Source: Allocoleopsis franciscana PCC 7113 (GTDB taxonomy: Bacteria; Cyanobacteriota; Cyanobacteriia; Cyanobacteriales; Coleofasciculaceae). From it: 64,000 bases of DNA. The notes under the pieces were generated by a model. The model had not been told where the DNA came from. It did not search any database and saw only the letters and a program-made list of their open reading frames with translations. This document shows positions 37,101 through 44,997 of the stretch, in pieces. The stretch covers positions 5,606,001 to 5,670,000 of the forward strand of contig NC_019738.1 of assembly GCF_000317515.1 (NCBI RefSeq), given 5' to 3'. Positions within the stretch are counted from its first letter, which is position 1. The number at the start of each line of letters is the position of its first letter. Both the position numbers and the translations under genes were made by a program.

Positions 37101-40080
37101 GCTCACGGCTGTGATTGATTGGAACGGTCAACAGCAACAGTTGCAAATTCAACAGGCGACCGCAGAAGGATTTCAGGCCAATGGTGTGGTGAATGTCAAC
37201 CTCGCCAATCAGGGTTTACAAGCCATTCGGGGGTTCGATCTGAATGTTCAAGCCAACAACTTGAACTTAAAACAACTATCAGCCAATTTTCCCACTGCGA
37301 TTAATGTAGCGGGACAAGCGGATTTCAATGGTCGCATTGCAGGCAGCGTCACGGCTCCCAATGTGAATGGAACAATCGCACTGCGGGATTTTGCGGTTGA
37401 GGGTCTGGCGTTTGAATCTCCCCTTGCTGGGAGTGTCAATACAGCAGCCGGACAAGGGTTGAGCCTGAATCTGGCGGGTGCGAATGACCGAATTGCAGTA
37501 GCACTTGGATCTGATTACCAACCCGTCTCCTTTGATATTAAGCGGGGTGAGACGATCGCTCAAGGCCAGCGACAAGGAGATGTGTTACAAGTCACGACCC
37601 AGAATTTCCCGATCGCCCTACTCAAAGAGTTTACGCCTGTACCCCCTGCGATCGCGACCCAACCGCTGGAAGGAGATATCTCCGGCAGCTTGGATGTTAA
37701 CCTCAAGACGTTTGAGGTTTCTCTCAATAATATTGCGATCACAGGGCCGATCTTTAACGTCCGCCGCAACGACTCCTCCCCATCCATTGATAATGAATAC
37801 TTGCTTTCGGGTAAAATTTCCCGGACAGCGGCTGGCCCTGAATTCCAAAACGTTAAACTGACAGTCAAACAGGGAGAACTCCCGGTGGTTGTCGCTGCCT
37901 TGCAAGCGTTTCAACTGATCAATGCTACCCCAGCAAATCTCAGCTTCAATCCCCAGGGCGGGACTCTGGTTACACCCATCCTCTTGGAGGATGTACCCCT
38001 ACAAACTCAGCTACGGCGTCTTTCAGAAATCAAGGCACTGGAGCAACAGCAGCGTGAGCAACGGGAAACCTCATCTGTCTTACCCGACCTTGCCAAACTT
38101 GAAGGTCAGTTCACGGGTACTGTAACAGTAGATGGCTCTTTGGCTTCGGGTATCACCACTTCCATTAATATTGAAGGTCAAGATTGGAAATGGGATAACT
38201 ACAACCTTGAGCAGGTGAGTGTGTTGGGTGAAGGGAGATTTGAAAATGGAGTTCTTTCTCTGTTACCCCTACGCATTCAATCCGGAAACAGTCTCATCTC
38301 CTATTCTGGAACTATCGGCGGAGAGGCGCAATCGGGTCAGCTTCAATTACAGAATATTCCCATTGACCAACTCCAAACCGTTCTCGCCAAAGTTCCCAAC
38401 GTACCGCCTAATTTGGTTGGCTTTACTGGTTTATTGAACGCTACCGCGACACTCTCCGGCAGCATTCAAAATCCCCAGGCTAGAGGAGTCATTACCCTTG
38501 CCGATGCCACGCTTAACCAGACGAATGTGCAGAAAGCGCTGGCTACTTTTAGTTACAACGACGCCCGTCTCAACTTTAATAGCGAACTCCTGCTTGCCGA
38601 GTCGGAAAATCCTCTTACCATCGGCGGTAGTATTCCCTTTAAGCTACCGGTTGCCACTGTCGCACCAGCCAGTGACACACTCAACCTCAACATCAATGTG
38701 CAAAATGATGGAATTGCCCTGTTAAATCTGTTTACAGGGGGGCAAGTGAGCTGGGTGGATGGCACCGGCGCGGTACAGGTTGCGGTTTCTGGAATCTTGA
38801 ATCAGCAGACCAATCGACCGGAACAACTGGTTGCCCAGGGAAATGCAAATATCGAGAATGCCACCATTCAAGCGTCCGCTCTACCCGATCCCTTAACCAA
38901 TGTCAATGGTAAAGTGAAATTCAACTTTAACAATATTGAAATTCTTGAAACGCTGACAGGTCAGTACAGTGGGGGTACGGTAACGGCAGTGGGTTCTCTC
39001 CCAATTGCTCAGAGAGGTGATCAAGACGAGCGCATTGCGGTTGATATTGGTGAACTGGGATTAAACCTGAAAGGACTTTATCGGGGTCGGGTTCAAGGAA
39101 ACGTGGCGATTGCTGGCACGGTACTAAATCCTAAAATTGGGGGTGAAGTCACTCTCTTTAATGGAGATGTATACCTGGCGGAACAAACGGCAGCTACGGG
39201 TGGTGGCGGTGGCGGTGGTATTGGGGAGGATGCAACCTCATCAAATGGCATTGAGTTCGATAACTTAAAGCTAAAGCTGGATAGAAATATCCAAATCACG
39301 AAAGCGCCTATCTTGAATTTCCTCGCCGATGGCACACTCACTTTGAATGGCTCTTTAGGTAACATTGAACCGCAGGGAACCATTGATATTAAGCGCGGTC
39401 AAGTTAATCTCTTTACCACCCAGTTCCGCTTGGCACGGGGTTATGAAAATACAGCCGTGTTTACGCGCAAGCAAGGACTAGACCCCATCCTCAATGTGCG
39501 CCTCGTGGCATCAGTATCAGAAGGCACACAGAGGCGACTGGCAAATGACCCCCTATCCGCTGAGATTAACGATGCTCCATCACTGACGGGTGTGGGTAGC
39601 CTACAAACTGTTCGTATTCAGGCTAAGGTTGAAGGTCCTGCCAGCCAACTCACGGACAACCTAGAACTAACCAGTTCCCCATCCCGCACTAAATCAGAAA
39701 TTGTAGCGCTCTTGGGCGGTAGTTTTGTTGATACATTAGGTCGCGGAGATACGACGCTGGGTTTGGTCAACCTTGCAGGGTCGGCATTGCTGGGTAATGT
39801 ACAAAATATTATCGGTGATGCCTTGGGCTTGAGTGAGTTTCGTCTATCTCCCACAATTATTACCAATGAAAAACGGCGAACCTCGGCTTTAGGATTGAGT
39901 GCGGAAGCTGGGGTTGATATTGGTCGTAATTTCTCGGTGTCTGTGTCGAAAGAGTTGACGACAGATCAAGCGGCTCAGTTTGGTCTGCGTTATCGACTTA
40001 ATGAGAAGACGCTTCTGCGCGGTTCCACTGATTTTTCGGGCGATAGTCGGGCGGTGGTTGAGTATGAAACTCGATTTTAG
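34108..40080 (+). CDS. TamB-like translocation/assembly module protein
   Basis: A 1990-residue AsmA/TamB-type envelope protein. TamB-like proteins bridge inner and outer membranes as long beta-groove tubes, now thought to carry lipids and to aid outer-membrane protein assembly. The N-terminus is cytoplasmic with RRRQWHR, then one membrane helix (AIILSLILLSGIGGGLTWVWF). Beta-rich repeats follow, and the conserved C-terminal DUF490 region includes LTLNGSLGNIEPQGTIDIKR and ends LRGSTDFSGDSRAVVEYETRF. The central part contains seven exact-period 70-residue repeats (TAQVQASGV.VERL..VPPQ.RG). Monocistronic; the ATG at 34108 precedes the polar N-terminus. Confidence 0.9.
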   Translation: MTNAPNPGNEPEPTSGNQPEQSSASPVRRRQWHRLAIILSLILLSGIGGGLTWVWFFVYRQLAPQVETTVTKLLNRPVKLGRVESFSPTGLRFGASSLPATATDPDRASAEAVEVSFNLLPLLTDRTLPLDVTLVKPKAYIEQAKDGKWVDLDIQTLPKGQLDIKLNVLRIRDADVVLVPRGASGNSKKPIPLSLSSGKALFLNNNKLIQFDTGGELAAGGNLRINGNTIPATGEINAAILGNDLSAPEVGRLIQLPLILQAGAIDGNLEVKSIPKEPLTFLGTAALKNVTAQLDPLPKSFANTTGQLRFKGTQIRLEKVNTLFGQIPAQANGTIDTQKGFNLSAQTQPVQLPQVLQTFDIKTLPVDASAQVKADLQVTGTPNKPVVSGKFTTTNVAQIDKVKFRVIASDFSVVGSTLSVSNLRALPRLGGLITGNGQVELGEKGGGVTFNFQGSNLPGDAIALTYDFKPPVPLGLISGRTQIVGSFKDADNLRATGSANLKIAEGFVAVRDIQVTKKRFTAQVQASDLQVGRLAEVPPQFRVPVSANLRISGPLTNINAATIQGSGTGSLNLAGGKVRATNIQLANGRFTAQVQASGLQTGRLAEVPPQFRAPVSGNFTLSGPLTEFSTAKVQGSGSASLNLAGGTVRATNVQLADGNFTAQVQASGVEVQRLANVPPQIRGPVSGTFNVSGPLTELSMATIQGSGTGRLNVAGGTIRATNVQLAKGNFTAQVQASGVPVERLANVPPQVRGPVSGTFNVAGDLASLSPSTLQASGSGSLNVAGGTVRASNIQLANGNFTAQVQASGVPVERLGNVPPQVRGPLSGTFNLAGSVANLSPATLQASGSGTLNVAGGTVRASNIQLANGNFTAQVQASGVQVERLAQVPPQFRGALTGDFNLAGSLNNLSPSTIQGSGSGRLNIAEGTINASNVQLRDGRFQANVEAAGVPLASFSPDLRGRLNGQLDVSGSLAALSPNAIQARGQVNFSEGIALIDRSLTAVIDWNGQQQQLQIQQATAEGFQANGVVNVNLANQGLQAIRGFDLNVQANNLNLKQLSANFPTAINVAGQADFNGRIAGSVTAPNVNGTIALRDFAVEGLAFESPLAGSVNTAAGQGLSLNLAGANDRIAVALGSDYQPVSFDIKRGETIAQGQRQGDVLQVTTQNFPIALLKEFTPVPPAIATQPLEGDISGSLDVNLKTFEVSLNNIAITGPIFNVRRNDSSPSIDNEYLLSGKISRTAAGPEFQNVKLTVKQGELPVVVAALQAFQLINATPANLSFNPQGGTLVTPILLEDVPLQTQLRRLSEIKALEQQQREQRETSSVLPDLAKLEGQFTGTVTVDGSLASGITTSINIEGQDWKWDNYNLEQVSVLGEGRFENGVLSLLPLRIQSGNSLISYSGTIGGEAQSGQLQLQNIPIDQLQTVLAKVPNVPPNLVGFTGLLNATATLSGSIQNPQARGVITLADATLNQTNVQKALATFSYNDARLNFNSELLLAESENPLTIGGSIPFKLPVATVAPASDTLNLNINVQNDGIALLNLFTGGQVSWVDGTGAVQVAVSGILNQQTNRPEQLVAQGNANIENATIQASALPDPLTNVNGKVKFNFNNIEILETLTGQYSGGTVTAVGSLPIAQRGDQDERIAVDIGELGLNLKGLYRGRVQGNVAIAGTVLNPKIGGEVTLFNGDVYLAEQTAATGGGGGGGIGEDATSSNGIEFDNLKLKLDRNIQITKAPILNFLADGTLTLNGSLGNIEPQGTIDIKRGQVNLFTTQFRLARGYENTAVFTRKQGLDPILNVRLVASVSEGTQRRLANDPLSAEINDAPSLTGVGSLQTVRIQAKVEGPASQLTDNLELTSSPSRTKSEIVALLGGSFVDTLGRGDTTLGLVNLAGSALLGNVQNIIGDALGLSEFRLSPTIITNEKRRTSALGLSAEAGVDIGRNFSVSVSKELTTDQAAQFGLRYRLNEKTLLRGSTDFSGDSRAVVEYETRF
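35671..37140 (+). repeat. Seven 210-bp tandem coding repeats in the TamB-like gene
   Basis: The AQVQAS segment recurs at 35671, 35881, 36091, 36301, 36511, 36721 and, degenerate, 36931: exactly 210 bp apart. Middle units (36301-36720) are the most alike and the outer ones more diverged, as expected for expansion by unequal recombination. Each unit adds 70 residues to the beta-groove. Confidence 0.88.
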
Positions 40081-40091
40081 GGTGGCTGAGG

Positions 40092-40703
40092 CTACCTGGG
40101 TGCTTTATTCCAACCACTGGCGATCGCTTCTGATTCAGTACAAAACCATCTCTCGCCCTTTGCAGTATCAATGTTAGTAGATTCATAATCTTCCATCCCT
40201 GGAAGATGATACAACTTGTTTCCAGTATTAATAGAAATGTTGCCTTTGATATTGCACCCAGGTTTCGCAACAGATGTAATTGGAGATGGAAAATCGCTAG
40301 AACTAAATTTTATTGCAACAATTGCAATAATAGTTATAACTCCAAACTTCATGAGGGATTCAACTAGCCTACGATTCTTTTTATTATGCCTCTTAGGCAA
40401 TGGATTTGTAGAAGAATTAGTCCGAGATTCTTTTGGAACTTGGCTTTGAGATTGATTTCTGGGCAGGTTTAAGGGGCGTAATGCAACACCTTGAATTGAT
40501 GCATTAGAGGCTCGTACTTTGCCATCTGACTCAGTAGCTAGCTCGTACAAAATTGTATCTCCGACTTGGGGACGGCGACTTGTCCCTTTTAAGGCACTGA
40601 TATGCAGAAAAACCTCTTTACTACCATCATCCGGTTTGATGAAGCCAAAACCTCGCTCATCTTTCCAGGTTTTTAATCGACCTTGATATAGAACAGGATT
40701 CAT
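40092..40703 (-). CDS. Cold-shock domain / membrane helix / sunset-domain fusion protein
   Basis: A 203-residue protein with three parts. Residues 1-70 are a cold-shock domain (nucleic-acid binding), with RNP1 GFGFI at 18-22 and RNP2 VFLHI at 31-35. A basic, Ser/Asn-rich linker follows, then a membrane helix near 118-131 (FGVITIIAIVAIKF). The C-terminal part (CNIKGNISINTGNKLYHLPG, then ERWFCTESEAIASGW) is the 'sunset' domain often attached to nucleases or secreted proteins. A membrane-tethered RNA/DNA-binding protein with a periplasmic sunset domain is inferred. It converges with the TamB-like gene. Confidence 0.82.
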   Translation of the reverse strand: MNPVLYQGRLKTWKDERGFGFIKPDDGSKEVFLHISALKGTSRRPQVGDTILYELATESDGKVRASNASIQGVALRPLNLPRNQSQSQVPKESRTNSSTNPLPKRHNKKNRRLVESLMKFGVITIIAIVAIKFSSSDFPSPITSVAKPGCNIKGNISINTGNKLYHLPGMEDYESTNIDTAKGERWFCTESEAIASGWNKAPR

Positions 40704-40837
40704 CTAATAATTTTGTTGCCTTCCTTATAGACATAGATTATCGCAAAAAGCTTTGGGATTGCCAGTCCTCATCGCTACTATTGATTACCAGATTCTCTCT
40801 TGCTCACTTTTTATAGTCTTCGAGCAAAAGACCAGTT

Positions 40838-41929
40838 TCAATCATTACTGGCGTAATCAGGTAGCGCCATGAAATTCTGGATTTGCTCTTGTGAGTATCG
40901 ACGCATATCTGCTCCCGCTTGAAACGCTTTTGTCCAATCCACAATCCAACTTAAAGTCGTTTTCACATCCAGTTTTGGCATCCATCCTAGCTTGGTGTGA
41001 GCCTTGGAACAGTCTACTTTCAGGTAAGATTCTTCGTGAGGGTGAGAGTTTTTGTCCAACTCCCAAGTAATATCACTCCCCCAAAGCGCAATCAGTTGTT
41101 CCACCATCCACACTACAGACTTGGGGTGGATATCAGAGGAACCGAAGTTCCAAGCTTCACTAAAGGATTGCCTGTCTGAATACAACCGTTCTGTTAGCAT
41201 CAAATAACCATTCAGGGGTTCTAATACGTGCTGCCAAGGACGAGTGGCGTGGGGATTGCGAACGAACAAGGGTTTATTCTGCATTAAACAGCGCAAAGCG
41301 TCGGGAACTAAACGATCTTCCGACCAATCTCCTCCACCAATCACATTTCCGACTCGTGCCGTTGCTATAGCAGTTGGCGCTGTTGCAGAGTCGCTTGGGG
41401 TGAAAAATGAATTGCGGTAAGCCGAGGTTACGAGTTCTGCACAAGCTTTACTACTACTGTAGGGGTCGTATCCTCCCAGCCGTTCATCTTCTCGATAGCT
41501 CCAAACCCAGTTGCGGTTATGGTAACACTTGTCTGAAGTCACACAAACCACTGCTTTCACGCCACCCACTTGCCGGACGGCTTCTAGCAGGTGAACGGTT
41601 CCCATGACATTGGTACTGTAGGTTTCCACGGGAAATTGGTAGGACTTGCGTACCAAGGGTTGAGCAGCTAGATGCATCACGATTTCCGGCTTGAAGTCGC
41701 TCATCACCTGCTGTAAGTGAGCCAAGTCTCGGATATCTCCTAGTATTGAGGTCATCCCCTCGGCAACGGCTGCCAGTTCAAACATACTGGGTTGAGTTGG
41801 TGCTTCCAACCCATAGCCCACGACTTGTGCACCTAAAGTCTGCAACCAGAGCGCTACCCAGCTTCCTTTGAAACCAGTGTGTCCTGTAATTAAAACGCGC
41901 TTTCCCTGCCAAAATTTGGGGTTGATCAT
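40838..41929 (-). CDS. rfbG: CDP-glucose 4,6-dehydratase
   Basis: An NAD-dependent short-chain dehydrogenase of the extended class, making CDP-4-keto-6-deoxy-glucose for dideoxy- or deoxysugars of surface polysaccharides. The 363-residue length is typical. NAD-binding TGHTGFKGSW is at residues 15-24. The SDR catalytic residues are T131 (VTSDKCYHN) and Y157/K161 (YDPYSSSK). Further family blocks are VGNVIGGGDWSEDRLVPD and RPWQHVLEPLNGY. No other rfb gene is next to it here, so the rest of the pathway must lie elsewhere. Confidence 0.9.
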   Translation of the reverse strand: MINPKFWQGKRVLITGHTGFKGSWVALWLQTLGAQVVGYGLEAPTQPSMFELAAVAEGMTSILGDIRDLAHLQQVMSDFKPEIVMHLAAQPLVRKSYQFPVETYSTNVMGTVHLLEAVRQVGGVKAVVCVTSDKCYHNRNWVWSYREDERLGGYDPYSSSKACAELVTSAYRNSFFTPSDSATAPTAIATARVGNVIGGGDWSEDRLVPDALRCLMQNKPLFVRNPHATRPWQHVLEPLNGYLMLTERLYSDRQSFSEAWNFGSSDIHPKSVVWMVEQLIALWGSDITWELDKNSHPHEESYLKVDCSKAHTKLGWMPKLDVKTTLSWIVDWTKAFQAGADMRRYSQEQIQNFMALPDYASND

Positions 41930-42496
41930 GACTGTTACTCTAAACGCTCAAGCGGCTTCCCAGCTTACTGACCCGAAGATAGCACCCAGAAAACGGAAGT
42001 TTTCAATATTAATTTTGTTTAATATACGACTCCAATGATATCTATAGATAGGAACCCATAGAATTTGGCTCAAAGCCAAGAAATAGATAACCACCCATAA
42101 TTTATTTATCAGTATCATTTAAGATTTTTTTAGGATTTGCATGGCTCAGCTAATTATTCATCGGTTGAAGGTGGTAAGCTGATAGCAAGTTACAAATGAA
42201 TAAATAAATCTCATCGCTCAAGCAGCGAAAGAGCCTAAGAAATTATTCTCTAAGCTCCGAATGAGTGATTCATGTAACTTATTCTTGCCATCCGCTTAAT
42301 AAGAGTAATTCCTGATTTAGGCAAATAAACGTTACAAAATTGTCTAAATGTAGGTCGCTAAGTTCTTAGGGACTAAGCGTAGGTTGCTTATGGCAGCCAA
42401 ACCCTACAACAGAGTCCACAAAGTCGCCATTCTCTATAAACAGAGCAATGGTTCAGTATTTCTATACATGAAGAAGATTAATTGCAAGGAGGTTCT
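41930..42496. promoter_or_regulatory. Long upstream region of the nrt-type operon
   Basis: About 570 bases between divergent genes. I looked for a GTA-N8-TAC NtcA box and found none that is exact; GTATTTCTATAC near 42458 has a 6-base spacer. The AAGGAGG at 42486-42492 is the ribosome-binding site of the next gene. The region probably holds the operon promoter. Confidence 0.45.
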
Positions 42497-43855
42497 ATGA
42501 GCAATTTCTCGAATTATTCCCGTCGCAGATTTTTGTTAACGGCTGGAGCATCAGCAGCAGCATCTCTATTATTAAAAGGTTGCTTAGGCAATCCCCCCGA
42601 TCCCAGTGCCAAGACTATAGCACAGACAACTCCTGCGGCTAACTTGTCGCCAGAACAAAAGCCAGAAACTACTAAGGTAAATCTGGGATATATCCCCATT
42701 GTGGAAGCGGCACCGCTTATTATTGCTCAAGAAAAAGGCTTCTTTGCAAAGTACGGGATGACCGATGTAAATCTGGCAAAGCAGGCATCTTGGGGTTCAA
42801 TGCGCGACAACACTGAAATTGGCTCAGCTGGCGGTGGTGTTGATGGCGGTCAATATCAAATGCCAATGCCTCATCTAATTACTGAAGGTGTCATCACCAA
42901 AGGTAATCAAAAAATCCCCATGTATCTCTTGGCGCAATTGATTACTCACGGGAATGGAATCGCGCTTGCCAACAAACACAAAGGACAGGGACTTGGAACA
43001 AAGATAGACACGGGCAAATCAGTTTTTGAAAAGCTCAACTCTGCAAAAACTCCCTTCACCGCTGCCCAAACATTCCCAGCTGTTAATCAGGATTTTTGGA
43101 TTCGCTACTGGTTAGCCGCTAGTGGAATTAATCCTGATACGGATATCAAATTGCTGACAGTGCCAGCAGCTCAAACCGTTGCGAATATGAAGACGGGTAC
43201 AATGGATGCCTTCAGTACGGGTGACCCTTGGCCTTATCGAATTGTCACCGACAAGATTGGCTTTTTGGCGACATTGACAGCCCAAATGTGGAAGAATCAC
43301 CCAGAAGAATACTTGGCATTAAGAGCCGATTGGGTTGATAAAAATCCCAAGGCAACTAAAGCTCTTTTGAAAGGTGTCATGGAAGCCCAACAGTGGTTGG
43401 ATAATTTTGACAACCGGAAAGAAGCGGCTGAAATTCTGGCTGGACGCAATTACTTTAATCTCCCAGCTGAAGTTCTGATGGAGCCATTCATGGGCAAATA
43501 CGACATGGGAGATGGTCGGGTCATTGATGATAAGAAGATGGCAGCCTACTACTGGAAAGATGAAAAAGGTAGTGTTTCCTATCCTTACAAAAGCCACGAC
43601 CTTTGGTTCCTAACCGAAAGCGTTCGTTGGGGTTTCTTGCCTAAAGATTACTTGTCAAAAGCTAAGGAAGTTATCGATAAAGTCAACCGGGAAGATATTT
43701 GGAAAGAAGCGGCTAAAGAAGCAGGTATTGCTGAATCCGATATTCCGACCAGTACATCCCGTGGCGTTGAAGAATTTTTTGATGGAGTTAAATTTGACCC
43801 AGAGAAACCAGAGGAATATCTGAAGAGTTTGAAAATCAAGAAAGTTGAGATTTAG
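42497..43855 (+). CDS. nrtA: Nitrate/bicarbonate-type ABC transporter substrate-binding lipoprotein
   Basis: A NrtA/CmpA-family periplasmic binding protein. The N-terminus has a twin-arginine-type signal ([20 protein letters not shown]) followed by a lipobox LLKGC, so it is probably a membrane-anchored lipoprotein. The mature protein shows family blocks [54 protein letters not shown] and [12 protein letters not shown]. The ATG at 42497 (452 residues) has AAGGAGG 4 bases upstream; the longer frame begins at a TTG. Nitrate (NrtA) and bicarbonate (CmpA) versions are very alike, and I cannot decide from sequence. Neither nirA nor narB lies beside it. Confidence 0.85.
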   Translation: MSNFSNYSRRRFLLTAGASAAASLLLKGCLGNPPDPSAKTIAQTTPAANLSPEQKPETTKVNLGYIPIVEAAPLIIAQEKGFFAKYGMTDVNLAKQASWGSMRDNTEIGSAGGGVDGGQYQMPMPHLITEGVITKGNQKIPMYLLAQLITHGNGIALANKHKGQGLGTKIDTGKSVFEKLNSAKTPFTAAQTFPAVNQDFWIRYWLAASGINPDTDIKLLTVPAAQTVANMKTGTMDAFSTGDPWPYRIVTDKIGFLATLTAQMWKNHPEEYLALRADWVDKNPKATKALLKGVMEAQQWLDNFDNRKEAAEILAGRNYFNLPAEVLMEPFMGKYDMGDGRVIDDKKMAAYYWKDEKGSVSYPYKSHDLWFLTESVRWGFLPKDYLSKAKEVIDKVNREDIWKEAAKEAGIAESDIPTSTSRGVEEFFDGVKFDPEKPEEYLKSLKIKKVEI

Positions 43856-43949
43856 TAATTGAGGAATGGGTCATCGAAGACCACCAATAACCTTGTTTGA
43901 CTTTTGCTTGAGCAATAACGATTAACTACAGTTAAGGAAGACTAAAGCC

Positions 43950-44789
43950 ATGACAACACTCCAGAGACGCGCTTCAGCCAATACCTCCGAGAATGCATTG
44001 GTATCCCGATTGAAAAAGGTATTGCCCGACCTTATTCCACCGCTGGTTGCGATCGCAATCTTTTTAGTGGTTTGGCAGATATTTTCTCTGACTCCAGGAG
44101 CAACACTACCAGGCCCCATCAAGGTGGTGCAAGATACCTGGATACTAATTGGGTGGCCTTTTTATGACAGAGGTGGTATAGATAAAGGTTTATTTTGGCA
44201 GGTTTTTGCCAGTCTACAACGGGTAGCGATCGGTTACACCCTAGCAGCAATTGTGGGCATTGGCTTGGGCATCTTAGTGGGTACGAGTAAATTGATGTCA
44301 AAAGCTTTAGACCCCATTTTTCAGTTCCTGCGAGTTGTCGCACCCTTAGCATGGGTACCCATTGCATTGTCAGCTCTGCGGCAGAACGAACCAGCAGCCC
44401 TTTTCGTAATTTTTATCACAGCTATTTGGCCCATCTTAATCAACACATCGGTAGGAGTCAGACAAATCCCCAGCGATTACAATAACGTCGCCAAAGTTCT
44501 CCAACTCTCCAAACAAGAATATTTCTTCAACATCCTTATCCCCGCTACTATTCCCTACATCTTTACGGGTTTAAGGATTGCGCTGGGTTTAGCTTGGTTG
44601 GCAATTATCGCAGCAGAAATTGTCATGTCCGGTATTGTTGGAATCGGCTTTTTCATCTGGGACGCCTATCAAAACAACAATGTTAGTGAAGTCATCTTAG
44701 CTGTGGTGTATATCGGTGCTGTTGGCTTAATTCTAGACAAGCTCATGCTGTGGCTCGAATCACGGATTGTGGCGCAGGATCAGAAGTAG
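43950..44789 (+). CDS. nrtB: Nitrate/bicarbonate-type ABC transporter permease
   Basis: A 279-residue permease of the NrtB/CmpB/SsuC class with about six membrane helices (for example LIPPLVAIAIFLVVWQIF and AIVGIGLGILVGTS). The EAA-like loop is QIPSDYNNVAKVLQLSKQEY followed by FFNILIPATIPYIFTGLRIALGLAWL, where the ATPases dock. The ATG at 43950 has AAGGAAG upstream. It lies 94 bases after nrtA. Confidence 0.9.
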   Translation: MTTLQRRASANTSENALVSRLKKVLPDLIPPLVAIAIFLVVWQIFSLTPGATLPGPIKVVQDTWILIGWPFYDRGGIDKGLFWQVFASLQRVAIGYTLAAIVGIGLGILVGTSKLMSKALDPIFQFLRVVAPLAWVPIALSALRQNEPAALFVIFITAIWPILINTSVGVRQIPSDYNNVAKVLQLSKQEYFFNILIPATIPYIFTGLRIALGLAWLAIIAAEIVMSGIVGIGFFIWDAYQNNNVSEVILAVVYIGAVGLILDKLMLWLESRIVAQDQK

Positions 44790-44997
44790 AGATGGGAATG
44801 GGTAAGGGAAATTACACATTAAAAATCACCCATTACCCATTACTAATTCGCAATTACCCATTAAGCTAATCGGCATAAAACATTGCATAGCTTGGACGGG
44901 CTGGATGCCATTCCACAAGAAAAAGGCACCAAACCTAACTCGCTCTCTTCAAGGCAAAACAGCTAACCAATCACCCACTACCAATTACCAAAAACCC
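44790..44997. repeat. Intergenic ACCCATTAC-type short repeats
   Basis: Between the permease and the next gene, copies of CCCATTAC / AATTACCCATTA occur at about 44826-44868. These are low-complexity cyanobacterial intergenic repeats inside the operon. The frame that runs through them into nrtC encodes no conserved sequence. Confidence 0.5.

Noticed and set aside
42458-42469. GTATTTCTATAC as an NtcA site
   Set aside because: The spacer is 6 bases and not 8, and its position close to the start codon does not fit well.
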